A stretch of 64,000 bases of DNA from NCBI RefSeq assembly GCF_028023555.1, contig NZ_JAQIOY010000003.1, positions 248,001 through 312,000 of the forward strand, in the 5' to 3' direction. Positions within the stretch are counted from its first letter, which is position 1, and every line of letters starts with the position of its first letter. The stretch is from Thalassococcus_A lentus. Lineage in GTDB: Bacteria; Pseudomonadota; Alphaproteobacteria; Rhodobacterales; Rhodobacteraceae. Both the position numbers and the translations under genes were made by a program. Below the pieces are notes generated by a model. It saw nothing but the letters and a program-made list of their open reading frames with translations. It did not search any database and was not told the origin of the DNA. Positions 8,687 through 19,777 of this stretch are shown one piece after another.

Positions 8687-9055
8687 ATGAAACCTTTGAG
8701 CATCCTTGCCATATTGACGAGCCTTGCTGCGGGGCCAGTGGCCTCGCAGGCCTTTGGATTGAAAGAGGGTGATGCGCGTTTTGACCGGAGCGTGTTGCTG
8801 GATCGGCTGTCAGGCCAGGTGGTGACATTCTATGATAACGGACAGTCCGAATATTTCACGGACGGACGCTATACCTACACCTATGCGAACCAGGGCGGCA
8901 CGGCCTATGGGTATTGGGAAGTGGCCGCGGATGGGTCGGTCTGCATTGATTTCGTGAACGGGTTTTCCCGCTGCGATCTCTACGTGATGAACGCTGGACG
9001 GATGATCCTGCTGGATGAAAAAGGCGATCGCTACCCGGTTCGACCCCAGCAATAA
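8687..9055 (+). CDS. small secreted protein of unknown function
   Basis: The 122-residue protein has a Sec signal peptide (MKPLSILAILTSLAAGPVASQA) and then a mature part rich in Tyr, Gly and Asp with two cysteines (SVCIDF and SRCDLYV) spaced to form one disulfide. The end, ILLDEKGDRYPV, looks like an edge beta strand, so a small periplasmic beta fold is likely. I do not recognise a named family. The gene stands alone between the GC repeat and a strong terminator. The clear signal peptide and terminator support a real gene. Confidence 0.7.
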   Translation: MKPLSILAILTSLAAGPVASQAFGLKEGDARFDRSVLLDRLSGQVVTFYDNGQSEYFTDGRYTYTYANQGGTAYGYWEVAADGSVCIDFVNGFSRCDLYVMNAGRMILLDEKGDRYPVRPQQ

Positions 9056-9067
9056 AGCCAAACGAAT

Positions 9068-9096
9068 AAAGGCCCCCATGATCGGGGGCCTTTTGC
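9068..9096. terminator. bidirectional terminator
   Basis: A perfect ten-base stem (AAAGGCCCCC with GGGGGCCTTT, 9068-9077 and 9084-9093) with a six-base loop, followed by T-rich sequence on both strands. It lies between the secreted protein gene and the convergent lpdA. Confidence 0.85.
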
Positions 9097-9124
9097 TTTT
9101 GTTGCGGGCCATGTCCGGCAGATA

Positions 9125-10867
9125 TCAATGCGCCTTTTTCTTTTTGGGCGGCATCAGGTCGGTGATGGTGCCTTCAAACATCTCGGCGGCAAAGTTCACC
9201 GTTTCAGACAGTGTCGGGTGTGGGTGGATGGTGTGACCCAGATCCACGGCATCGGCGCCCATCTCAATCGCTAGCGCGGCTTCGGCGATCAGGTCACCGG
9301 CATTGGTGCCGACAATGCAGGCCCCAATGACGCGCTGATCGGCAGGATCGAACAGCAGCTTGGTGATCCCTTCAGAACGGCCATTGGACAGTGCCTTGCC
9401 CGAAGCAGCCCATGGGAAAACACCTTTTTCGTAGGCGATACCCTTGGCTTTGGCCTCGGTTTCGGTCAGCCCGCACCATGCGACCTCCGGGTCTGTGTAT
9501 GCGACCGAAGGGATCAGCTTGGCGTCAAAGTGACGTTTTTCGCCAGCCGCAACTTCGGCGGCGACTTTGCCTTCGTGCACGGCCTTGTGTGCCAGCATTG
9601 GCTGGCCAACCACGTCCCCGATGGCAAAGATATGCGGCACACCGGTGCGTTGCTGGCTGTCCACAGCGATAAAGCCGCGATCATCCACCGACACTCCCGC
9701 CTTTTCGGCTTCGATCAGCTTGCCGTTGGGTTTGCGGCCCACGGCGACCAGCACCTTGTCAAAGGTGTCGGAAAACGGCTCGCCTTTGTCATCCTCAAAG
9801 GTAACCTTCAGGCCCTTCTTCTGGGCCTCAACGGCGGTGACCTTGGTCTTGAGGTGGATGTTCTCGTAGCGGCCCTTGATCCGGGTCATCAGCGGCTTGA
9901 CGATGTCCTTGTCAGCGCCGGGTATGATCTGGTCCATCAGTTCCACAACGGTCACCTCAGAGCCAAGCGCATCATAGACACAGGCCATTTCCAGCCCGAT
10001 GATGCCGCCACCCAGAACCAGCATCCGCTTGGGAATGTCTTTGAGTTCAAGCGCGCCGGTACTGTCGATCACGCGGTCGTCGTCATGCGGGATGAACGGA
10101 AGATCAACAGGTTCGGACCCGGCAGCGATGATGCATTGATCAAAGCTGACGGTGGTCATGCCATCATCGCCCGTCACCTCAATCATGTTTGGCCCTGCAA
10201 AGCGGCCATAGCCGCGTACAACCTGAACCTTGCGCCCTTTGGACAAGCCGTCGAGGCCCCCGGTCAGCTGGTTCACGACGCCATCCTTGAACGCGCGCAG
10301 CTCATCAAGGTCGATCTTTGGTTTGCCAAAGCTGACGCCATGGCTGCTCATATCTTCGGCTTCGGTGATGACCTTGGCCACATGCAGCAAAGCTTTGGAT
10401 GGGATACATCCTACGTTCAGGCAAACGCCGCCCAGCGAAGGGTATCGTTCAATCAGAACCACTTTCTTGCCGAGGTCCGCTGCACGGAAGGCTGCGGTGT
10501 AGCCACCCGGGCCGGAGCCCAGAACAACAACTTCGGCATGCACGTCGCCTGCACCTGTAGCCGTGCCCGTTGCCGCAACGGCTTTGGGCGCTTCTGCAGG
10601 GGGCTCGTCCGCCGGTGCCGCAGGCTTGGCATCGGACTGGTCGCCTTCGATCTGCATGATGACCGAGCCTTCGGACACTTTATCGCCCTCTGAAACGGTG
10701 ATTGCAGTGATCTTGCCGGCGGCCGGAGATGGAACTTCCATCGTAGCCTTGTCTGACTCGATCTCGATCAACGGGTCTTCTTCGGCGACCAAATCGCCGA
10801 CAGACACCAGAACAGTGACGACAGGCACGTCGGTGAAATCACCAATATCGGGTACTTTGATATCCAT
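9125..10867 (-). CDS. lpdA: dihydrolipoyl dehydrogenase (E3) with N-terminal lipoyl domain
   Basis: E3 reoxidises dihydrolipoamide with NAD and completes the pyruvate dehydrogenase cycle. Residues 1-78 form a lipoyl domain with the modified lysine at about K40 (ESDKATMEV), followed by a Pro/Ala linker to about 108. The flavoprotein part starts with VVVLGSGPGG, then the redox disulfide GGVCLNVGC (about C149 and C154), an NAD site LGGGIIG, and the C-terminal HPHPTLSE catalytic histidine. At 580 residues it is about 100 longer than a plain E3. Start 10867 is chosen because GAGGTG lies eight bases upstream; GTG 10876 overlaps that site. It lies ten bases after aceF in one operon. Confidence 0.95.
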   Translation of the reverse strand: MDIKVPDIGDFTDVPVVTVLVSVGDLVAEEDPLIEIESDKATMEVPSPAAGKITAITVSEGDKVSEGSVIMQIEGDQSDAKPAAPADEPPAEAPKAVAATGTATGAGDVHAEVVVLGSGPGGYTAAFRAADLGKKVVLIERYPSLGGVCLNVGCIPSKALLHVAKVITEAEDMSSHGVSFGKPKIDLDELRAFKDGVVNQLTGGLDGLSKGRKVQVVRGYGRFAGPNMIEVTGDDGMTTVSFDQCIIAAGSEPVDLPFIPHDDDRVIDSTGALELKDIPKRMLVLGGGIIGLEMACVYDALGSEVTVVELMDQIIPGADKDIVKPLMTRIKGRYENIHLKTKVTAVEAQKKGLKVTFEDDKGEPFSDTFDKVLVAVGRKPNGKLIEAEKAGVSVDDRGFIAVDSQQRTGVPHIFAIGDVVGQPMLAHKAVHEGKVAAEVAAGEKRHFDAKLIPSVAYTDPEVAWCGLTETEAKAKGIAYEKGVFPWAASGKALSNGRSEGITKLLFDPADQRVIGACIVGTNAGDLIAEAALAIEMGADAVDLGHTIHPHPTLSETVNFAAEMFEGTITDLMPPKKKKAH

Positions 10868-10877
10868 TGTTTTCACC

Positions 10878-12140
10878 TCACCACATCAGCTTGCGCATAT
10901 CGCCCAGCAGCGTCTTGAGCGTCACACAGAAGCGCGCGGCCAAGGCACCGTCAACGGCACGGTGGTCATAAGACAGCGAGAGCGGCTGCATCAGGCGTGG
11001 CACAAATTCCTCGCCATTCCAGACCGGTGCCATCTTGGAGCGTGTCAGACCAAGGATTGCCACCTCGGGCGCATTCACGATGGGAGTGAAGCTGGTGCCG
11101 CCGATGCCGCCCAGAGACGAAATCGTGAAGGTCGCGCCCTGCATGTCCTTTGACTTCAGCTCGCCTTCGCGGGCGGCTTTGGACAGGGTCATCAATTCCT
11201 TGGAAATCTCCACCAGACCTTTGCGATCCGCATCCTTGATCACTGGGACCATCAGGCCATTCGGTGTGTCCGCGGCAAAGCCTATGTTGTAGTAGGCCTT
11301 CTTGATCAGCTTGTCACCGTCGGGGTGAATGGAGCTGTTGAACTCCCAATGTTGCTTGAGCGCAGAGACCGAGGCCTTGATCACAAAGCTCAGCAGCGTG
11401 ACGCGGTAGCCTTCTTCCTTGGCGGCGGTGTCCATCTCTTTGCGGTACTTATCCAACTCGGTGATGTCCGCTTCGTCGTTATGCGTCACATGCGGAATGT
11501 TTAGCCACGAGCGGTGCAGCGCAGGACCAGAGATCTTTTTGATCCGCGGCATTTCCACATCTTCGACTGGACCGAATTTGGAAAAGTCGACGGCCGGGAT
11601 TGGTGGGATGCCCATGCCGCCAGCCGCTGGTGCACCCGGCGCAGCAGCGGGGGCTGCTGCCTTGAGCACTTTTTCCACGTCTTCGCGCAGGATGCGGCCC
11701 TTGCGGCCCGATCCGTTGACGCTGTTCAGGTCGACTTCGACACGGCGCGCAAAGGCCCTAACCGATGGAGAGGCATGGACCTTGGAAAAGCCTGCATCGG
11801 TCACTGGGGCCGGTGCTGAGGCCGGTGCAGAGGGAGCAGCGGCGGGTGCGACAGCCGCTGCGGCAGGTGCAGGGGCTGCCTCGGCCTTGGGCGCTTCGGC
11901 GGCGCCATCGGCTTCGATGATCAGAATGACGGATCCTTCGGAAACGCTATCACCTTCGGCGACCTTGATCTCTTTGACCGTACCCGCGTGTGACGATGGC
12001 ACCTCCATCGTGGCCTTGTCGGATTCCAGTTCGACGATGGGGTCTTCTTCGGCAATCGTGTCGCCAACGCTGACCAGAATGGTCACAACGGGCACATCAT
12101 TGAAATCGCCAATGTCAGGGACTTTTACTTCGGTTGTCAT
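10878..12140 (-). CDS. aceF: pyruvate dehydrogenase E2, dihydrolipoyllysine acetyltransferase
   Basis: E2 moves the acetyl group from E1 to CoA. The 420-residue protein has one lipoyl domain (lysine about K42, ESDKATMEV), an Ala/Pro linker, a peripheral subunit-binding domain (ASPSVRAFARRVEVDL), a second Ala/Pro linker and the catalytic core ending in the DHRAVDGA motif with the active-site histidine. Typical E. coli AceF has three lipoyl domains; a single one is the shorter form. AGGAGG precedes the ATG. It sits 22 bases after aceE and ten before lpdA, so the three subunits are made from one message. Confidence 0.95.
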   Translation of the reverse strand: MTTEVKVPDIGDFNDVPVVTILVSVGDTIAEEDPIVELESDKATMEVPSSHAGTVKEIKVAEGDSVSEGSVILIIEADGAAEAPKAEAAPAPAAAAVAPAAAPSAPASAPAPVTDAGFSKVHASPSVRAFARRVEVDLNSVNGSGRKGRILREDVEKVLKAAAPAAAPGAPAAGGMGIPPIPAVDFSKFGPVEDVEMPRIKKISGPALHRSWLNIPHVTHNDEADITELDKYRKEMDTAAKEEGYRVTLLSFVIKASVSALKQHWEFNSSIHPDGDKLIKKAYYNIGFAADTPNGLMVPVIKDADRKGLVEISKELMTLSKAAREGELKSKDMQGATFTISSLGGIGGTSFTPIVNAPEVAILGLTRSKMAPVWNGEEFVPRLMQPLSLSYDHRAVDGALAARFCVTLKTLLGDMRKLMW

Positions 12141-12162
12141 AACTTAATTCCTCCTGTCCCGG

Positions 12163-14820
<2,658 letters not shown>

Positions 14821-14863
14821 ATATCCTCTTCCCTGACTTGCGCCGCGCCGTTTGGGCGTTCAC

Positions 14864-14891
14864 GCATAATTTGTTTAGACTTAAATTATGC
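14864..14891. promoter_or_regulatory. perfect inverted repeat upstream of aceE, candidate operator
   Basis: GCATAATTT-N10-AAATTATGC: nine-base arms at 14864-14872 and 14883-14891, centred about 57 bases upstream of the aceE start. Read on the minus strand the first arm contains CATAAT, which could be a -10 box, so a bound dimer would cover the promoter. It is unlike the AATTGGT-type PdhR box of E. coli. The regulator is unknown. Confidence 0.55.
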
Positions 14892-15013
14892 TCTTAGGAT
14901 TGCGATGCGGCACGGGGTCTACCCAATAACCGCAAGAGCTGTTCTCGTCTGAAAAGGGAATTAGCACGTCGCCTGACGCAGCGGCAGACAGCGCAACGCA
15001 TATCATCCATGCA

Positions 15014-15051
15014 CCATGCGCATGGCAATAGTTAAATATTAAACAATATTT
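15014..15051. promoter_or_regulatory. two further palindromes in the aceE leader
   Basis: CCATGCGCATGG (15014-15025) is a perfect 12-base palindrome, and AAATATT-AAAC-AATATTT (15034-15051) follows nine bases later. Both lie in the space between the end of the ornithine cyclodeaminase gene and aceE. They could be regulator sites or, for the second, an AT-rich hairpin at the end of the upstream gene. No RNA gene is evident in this space. Confidence 0.35.
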
Positions 15052-15097
15052 CGTGCAGGCGTCTGTACAGTGCTATTTTCTTGCCGTCTCGCCGGTT

Positions 15098-16015
15098 TTA
15101 GCCGTTCGCGTGGCGCCAAACTTCCGCTGCCAAAGCATAGTCGCCAACCGCGATTCCCCTGAACAGTAAGGCACGAGGACCGTTTCCTGGCGCAATTCCA
15201 TCCGAGACCAAATCGGTTAGATCGGCTGCGATGCGGTCTGCTGTCACCATGGGTTGCGGCATCGACAGTTCCTGCTGGCGATCGTCGACGACAACGGTCG
15301 TAAAGGCATCGAGACTGGCGGGTATCCACGGTTTCGCTGCGTCTGTCACAGAGGCAAAGGCGCTGGGCTTTAGCAACCGGGCGTCCAGAAAAGGTTCGCC
15401 GGAATAGGTGATGGCAATCGATGTCACCACGATGTCGGCATTTTCCAAGGCTTTGTCCGGGGTGTCGCAAACCTCTGATTGAAGACCCAGATCGTCGGCG
15501 AGAGCACAAAGCGTGTCGATGTTCGCCTGACCGCGCCCATAGGCCTTGATGCGTTTCAATGGGAACAAGCCGGCAAACAACTGCAAATGTGAGCGGGCCT
15601 GTACACCGCAACCCACGAAACTGATGCACTCGGACTTTGGATCGGCCAGACGAACCGCGGCGACCGCAGAAAGCCCGGCCGTGCGGACGCCAGTGATCCA
15701 TTCAGCATCCATGACAGCCCGGCATTCGCCGGTGTGCGCGTCCAGCACCATGATCGCACCCGTGATGGACGGCAGACCTTTTGCAGGGTTTTCCGGACAA
15801 ACGGTAACAGCCTTGAGCACCGTGAAATCGCCACTGGCCAGAGTGCTCATCATGTAGCGCCCATCGCCGGGTTGCACCACGGATTTGGGCGTCGTGATCA
15901 AGCGACCTGCGGCTTTGGCGGCGATGGCTTCCTCGATGCAGTCAACGATCCGGTCTGGCCCTATGCCCAGCCCTTTAAGGTCGTCATCATTGAACAGTCG
16001 GGGGCTAAAGGGCAT
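15098..16015 (-). CDS. ornithine cyclodeaminase / mu-crystallin family protein
   Basis: The 305-residue protein has the family layout: an N-terminal dimer domain with the substrate-binding VLKAVTVCPENP stretch, the GVRTAGLSAVAA helix, a Rossmann NAD(P) motif FVGCGVQARSH, and a later VTDAAKPW segment. Members include true ornithine cyclodeaminases (ornithine to proline plus ammonia), ketimine reductases and alanine dehydrogenases, so the substrate is open. AGGAG lies before the start. It is the last gene of a minus-strand run mutL-rmuC-this gene, 18 bases after rmuC, but no functional link to DNA repair is apparent. Confidence 0.85.
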   Translation of the reverse strand: MPFSPRLFNDDDLKGLGIGPDRIVDCIEEAIAAKAAGRLITTPKSVVQPGDGRYMMSTLASGDFTVLKAVTVCPENPAKGLPSITGAIMVLDAHTGECRAVMDAEWITGVRTAGLSAVAAVRLADPKSECISFVGCGVQARSHLQLFAGLFPLKRIKAYGRGQANIDTLCALADDLGLQSEVCDTPDKALENADIVVTSIAITYSGEPFLDARLLKPSAFASVTDAAKPWIPASLDAFTTVVVDDRQQELSMPQPMVTADRIAADLTDLVSDGIAPGNGPRALLFRGIAVGDYALAAEVWRHANG

Positions 16016-16033
16016 TTGGGTTCTCCTGCCCGG

Positions 16034-17206
16034 TCATTCTCCGGGTTTTAATTTCACGACCGTGGCGGCGTCATCTTCGTTGGCCAATTCCTCGAAGTCA
16101 AAGTTGTCGAGGCGTTTGGCGCGTTTCCCGGCTTTGTCGGCGCTGATCTTGATGTCTTCAATGTCTTTGGCCGCCTGACCAAAATGACGATCGAGATTGC
16201 CGACGCGTGTTCCCAGCCGTTCCACATCGGTATGCAGAAGTTGAAGTTCTCGTCGGATGGCGCCGGCTTGTTCCCGCATGCGCGCGTCTTTGAGGATGGC
16301 CCGCATCGTGTTCAGGGTGGCCATGCATGTCGTAGGGGAGACGATCCAAACGCGATAATTGAAGCCTTCACGAACCAGTTCGGAAAAGTTGGCATGCAGT
16401 TCGGCATAGACCGCTTCAGAGGGCAAAAACATCAAGGCGCCGTCGGCTGTCTCACCTTCTATGATGTAGCGATCAGCAATATCCCGGATATGCTTGCGGA
16501 TCGAAAGACGCAGCTGCTGCGCGGCACGGTTGAGCTGATCCTGCGTTTCCGCCCTGCGCAATGCCTCATAACCTTCCAGCGGGAATTTTGCGTCTACGAC
16601 GATGGGGCCGGGGGGATTAGGCAAGTGGATCAGGCAGTCGGCGCGCCTGCCGTTTGAAAGCGTGGCTTGCAATGTGTAACTGTCTGACGGCAGCGCCTTG
16701 CCGACAATGTCAGTCAGCTGAATTTCACCAAATGCGCCGCGGGTTTGCTTGTTGCTCAGGATGTCCTGAAGCGACAACACATCGCCGGACAGCTTGGTGA
16801 TGTTGTCCTGCGCCTTGTCGATGACCTGAAGGCGTTCCTGCAATTCGCCAAGAGACTGTGCCGTGCGCCGCGCGGAACCCTGGAGCGTTTCGCCCATGCG
16901 TTCCTGGACCTGCGCCAGCCGCTGTTCCATGAGTTGCAACATGGCGGTTTGGCTTTGAGCCTGCGCTTCGGACACGTGGGACAATCCGCCAGACAATCGT
17001 TCCTGACCTTCACTAAGCGATTGAACACGATGGCCCAGTTGCCCCAATTGCATGGCAAGCGGTTCGGCCAGACGCGCCGAACGGCCCGAGGCCCGCACCG
17101 CGAGGATCAGCAAAATCAAAAAGACCACAGCGAGCAGAACGCCCCCGATAATCACGAGCGTCACGGGGTCATCGAACGCGATCGTTGTTTCACCAATCTG
17201 GATCAT
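16034..17206 (-). CDS. rmuC: DNA recombination protein RmuC
   Basis: RmuC-family proteins limit inversions at short inverted repeats and have a nuclease-like fold; the exact biochemistry is poorly known. The 390-residue protein begins with one membrane segment (about residues 15-38), then a coiled coil with Gln-rich heptads (about 55-120), then the conserved RmuC domain containing GAFGEIQL, VVDAKFPLEGYEAL and FLPSEAVYAE. The ATG at 17206 overlaps the mutL stop (ATGA), typical of translational coupling, and is preferred to the longer start at 17275. Start and family are secure. Confidence 0.93.
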   Translation of the reverse strand: MIQIGETTIAFDDPVTLVIIGGVLLAVVFLILLILAVRASGRSARLAEPLAMQLGQLGHRVQSLSEGQERLSGGLSHVSEAQAQSQTAMLQLMEQRLAQVQERMGETLQGSARRTAQSLGELQERLQVIDKAQDNITKLSGDVLSLQDILSNKQTRGAFGEIQLTDIVGKALPSDSYTLQATLSNGRRADCLIHLPNPPGPIVVDAKFPLEGYEALRRAETQDQLNRAAQQLRLSIRKHIRDIADRYIIEGETADGALMFLPSEAVYAELHANFSELVREGFNYRVWIVSPTTCMATLNTMRAILKDARMREQAGAIRRELQLLHTDVERLGTRVGNLDRHFGQAAKDIEDIKISADKAGKRAKRLDNFDFEELANEDDAATVVKLKPGE

Positions 17207-19041
17207 GTGCGGCCAAACAGCCTTTCTATATCGGAGAGTTTGAGTTCCACGTAGGTTGGGCGGCCATGGTTGCATTGTCCCGAATGGGGCGTTGCTTCCA
17301 TTTCGCGCAACAAGGCATTCATTTCTTCGGCCCGCATGCGCCGACCAGACCGGATCGAGCCGTGACAGGCAACGCGCGACAGGATCGCCTCGACCTTTTC
17401 CTGCACCAGCTGGCTGGAGCCGAAATCGGCAAGTTCGTCCAGCACATCGCGTAACAGTGCCTCGGCGTTGACTTCGCCCAGTATGGCGGGTGTTTCGCGA
17501 ACTGCGATTGCGGTGCCGCCGAATGGCTCGATGCCCATGCCCATTTTGTACAAGTCATCTGACAAGGCCAAGAGCCTGTCCCGATCATCAGCAGACAGTT
17601 CGACCACTTCGGGGATCAACAGCGCCTGCGCGGCGACCCCGTTTTCGGCCATTTGATTTTTGAGCTTTTCATACACCAACCGTTCATGGGCGGCGTGTTG
17701 ATCGACGATCACCATGCCGTCACCGGTTTGGGCGATGATGTAGTTTTCATGAACCTGACCGCGTGCCGCGCCCAGCGGAAGCGTTTCAACAGGGGTATCG
17801 ATTTGCGCGTCGACAGGGGGCTCGGCTTCGACCACGCGGGCCGAATAGGTATCGGCCAGTTCCGCGAAACCGGCCGGGGCCTGTGCCTGATAAGCTGATG
17901 TGCGGGCGCCAAGGCTGGGCCGATCCATTTGATAGACCCTTGGAGACATCGGTTCGGGCCGCATCGCCCCAAGCGTTGCGCCCGCGACGGTGCTGGAGGC
18001 CCGGTGGCCTGCGCCGGCCAAGGCATGGCGGAGCGAAGACACAATCAATCCGCGCACCAGTCCGGCTTCGCGAAAACGCACTTCGGATTTGGCCGGATGC
18101 ACGTTGACGTCCACCAAATGCGGATCGCAATCAATAAAGAGCGCGGCGGCGGGATAGCGGTCGCGAGACAGAAAGTCAGCGTAGGCGCCGCGCAGTGCGC
18201 CAATGAGCAACTTATCCTGAACAGGTCGGCCATTCACAAACAGATACTGTGCTACGGATGAGCCACGGGAATAGGTAGGCAAAGCGGCATATCCGGTCAG
18301 GCGAAATCCTTCGCGTTCGGCATCGATAGCCAGTGCGTTTTCGATAAACTCGGTTCCGATGACGCGGCCCAACCGCCCTCGAAGCGCGTCGAATAGATCC
18401 CCTTCTTCGGGATCAGCGCGGAACAGAACCCGTTCGTTGCCGCCTGAAACGTCGCGCAGCGTAAACCCGACCGAAGGCTCAGCCATGGCCAAGCGTTTGA
18501 TCACGTCTGAAATGGCCTGGCGTTCGCTGCGATCCGTCCGCAAGAATTTCAGCCGGGCCGGGGTCGCAAAAAACAAATCGCGCAGCGTAATGATTGTTCC
18601 GGGATTGATGGCACAAGGTCGGATGGCACCGATTTGGCCGCCATTCACAGTGATCTCATGGGCGTCACCACCGCGAACCCGGCTTTGGATCGTGAGCCGC
18701 CCAACCGCACCCAACGAGGGCAACGCTTCGCCGCGAAAGCCGAATGAATGAATGTCCAGAAGATCGCTGCCATCGATCTTTGATGTTGCGTGACGTGAAA
18801 GCGCGAGGGGCAGATCCTCTGCGGTCATGCCGCACCCGTCATCAATGACCCGGATCAGGGTTTTGCCACCGTCGGCAACCTCGATCGTAACTCTGCGTGC
18901 GCCCGCATCGACTGCGTTTTCGACCAGTTCTTTGACGGCGGATGCAGGACGTTCCACCACTTCACCAGCCGCAATGCGATTGATGGCGGTTTCGTCCAGT
19001 TGCCGTATTTCCGGGCGCATGTTGGGGTCATGGGCATTCAT
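17203..19041 (-). CDS. mutL: DNA mismatch repair protein MutL
   Basis: MutL links MutS recognition to strand incision. The 612-residue protein has the GHL ATPase motifs (IAAGEVVERPASAVKELVEN, DDGCGM, GFRGEAL) and a C-terminal dimer domain with DQHAAHERLVYE, the metal-binding motif of endonuclease-active MutL, plus ACHGSIR and the CNHGRP motif. This fits organisms without MutH. The ribosome-binding site upstream of 19041 is weak; an in-frame ATG at 19020 is an alternative start. First gene of mutL-rmuC-cyclodeaminase, overlapping rmuC by four bases. Confidence 0.95.
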   Translation of the reverse strand: MNAHDPNMRPEIRQLDETAINRIAAGEVVERPASAVKELVENAVDAGARRVTIEVADGGKTLIRVIDDGCGMTAEDLPLALSRHATSKIDGSDLLDIHSFGFRGEALPSLGAVGRLTIQSRVRGGDAHEITVNGGQIGAIRPCAINPGTIITLRDLFFATPARLKFLRTDRSERQAISDVIKRLAMAEPSVGFTLRDVSGGNERVLFRADPEEGDLFDALRGRLGRVIGTEFIENALAIDAEREGFRLTGYAALPTYSRGSSVAQYLFVNGRPVQDKLLIGALRGAYADFLSRDRYPAAALFIDCDPHLVDVNVHPAKSEVRFREAGLVRGLIVSSLRHALAGAGHRASSTVAGATLGAMRPEPMSPRVYQMDRPSLGARTSAYQAQAPAGFAELADTYSARVVEAEPPVDAQIDTPVETLPLGAARGQVHENYIIAQTGDGMVIVDQHAAHERLVYEKLKNQMAENGVAAQALLIPEVVELSADDRDRLLALSDDLYKMGMGIEPFGGTAIAVRETPAILGEVNAEALLRDVLDELADFGSSQLVQEKVEAILSRVACHGSIRSGRRMRAEEMNALLREMEATPHSGQCNHGRPTYVELKLSDIERLFGRT

Positions 19042-19215
19042 CCCACTAGAACTAGCAGGCCAGAGACGATTCTGAAACGGGCCAGCGATCCGATTTCCGG
19101 ACGCGGTTTCAGGGCTTATGTCGCTGTGAGGAATTTAAATTCAAAATCCCCATTCCCATTGTCATTTTATTACGTTAACGATTCTGAATATATCGTAAAC
19201 CTGTGGAGTGTTCTG

Positions 19216-19323
19216 ATGCTTGTCCCCTTGATCACCTATGAGACCATCGCAACCTTCTACGGCGAGGAATTCGCAAAGACATGGTTCCGGCCAGTGTCGC
19301 TGGTTCGGCCAACAAAAAACTAG
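19216..19323 (+). CDS. candidate 35-residue small protein
   Basis: A short frame MLVPLITYETIATFYG continues to a stop at 19321, with GGAG seven bases before the ATG. It lies in a 348-base space between mutL and the rhodanese gene that otherwise holds nothing recognisable; the sequence just upstream is AT-rich (19131-19200) and promoter-like. The peptide is amphipathic with a hydrophobic first third and a basic end. I know no family. It might instead be chance; only the good ribosome-binding site and isolated AT-rich leader support it. Confidence 0.35.
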   Translation: MLVPLITYETIATFYGEEFAKTWFRPVSLVRPTKN

Positions 19324-19389
19324 ACGGTTGGTTCGTCCAAAAGCGGATCAGGTGCGAAGACCGGCATTTGAAACACAAGGAGTGTCTCC

Positions 19390-19764
19390 ATGAAATCTGA
19401 AACAGTGGGCTCGGCAACTCTGGAGACCTGGTCCGTGGAAGAGGTGGAGCAGGCCTTTGCCGCGAATGAAATCGTCCTGATTGATGTGCGCACCCCTCAG
19501 GAATACATTTTCGAACACATCGAAGGCGCGCTGCTTATGCCAATGGCGTTCTTCAAGGCCGAAAAACTGCCCGGCCAAACCGAAAAACGCATCGTCCTGC
19601 ATTGCGGATCAGGAATTCGGTCTGAAAAGATGGCACGCCTGGCAATAGATGCAGGCGTCACCAAGATTGCGCATATGGACGGTGGCTTTGGCGCGTGGAA
19701 GACGGCCAAGAAACCCTACATCGGAACCGATATGGCCTCTGGCGCACCCAAACGGGTCGGCTAG
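19390..19764 (+). CDS. single-domain rhodanese-like sulfurtransferase
   Basis: The 124-residue protein is one rhodanese domain: LIDVRTPQEY, then the active-site loop HCGSGIRSEKM with the catalytic cysteine at about C72, then GGFGAWK near the end. Such proteins carry sulfane sulfur as a persulfide, mostly in the cytoplasm. The six-residue loop CGSGIRS fits sulfur rather than phosphate substrates. AAGGAG precedes the ATG. No signal peptide. The neighbour on the other strand is a cystathionine beta-lyase-like enzyme, also connected with sulfur, but the two are convergent and not an operon. Confidence 0.9.
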   Translation: MKSETVGSATLETWSVEEVEQAFAANEIVLIDVRTPQEYIFEHIEGALLMPMAFFKAEKLPGQTEKRIVLHCGSGIRSEKMARLAIDAGVTKIAHMDGGFGAWKTAKKPYIGTDMASGAPKRVG

Positions 19765-19777
19765 GGCAGGCTCGCGT

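Noticed and set aside
9530..10693. 387-residue plus-strand frame over lpdA
   Set aside because: It is a shadow of lpdA; lpdA shows full E3 motifs in the real frame.
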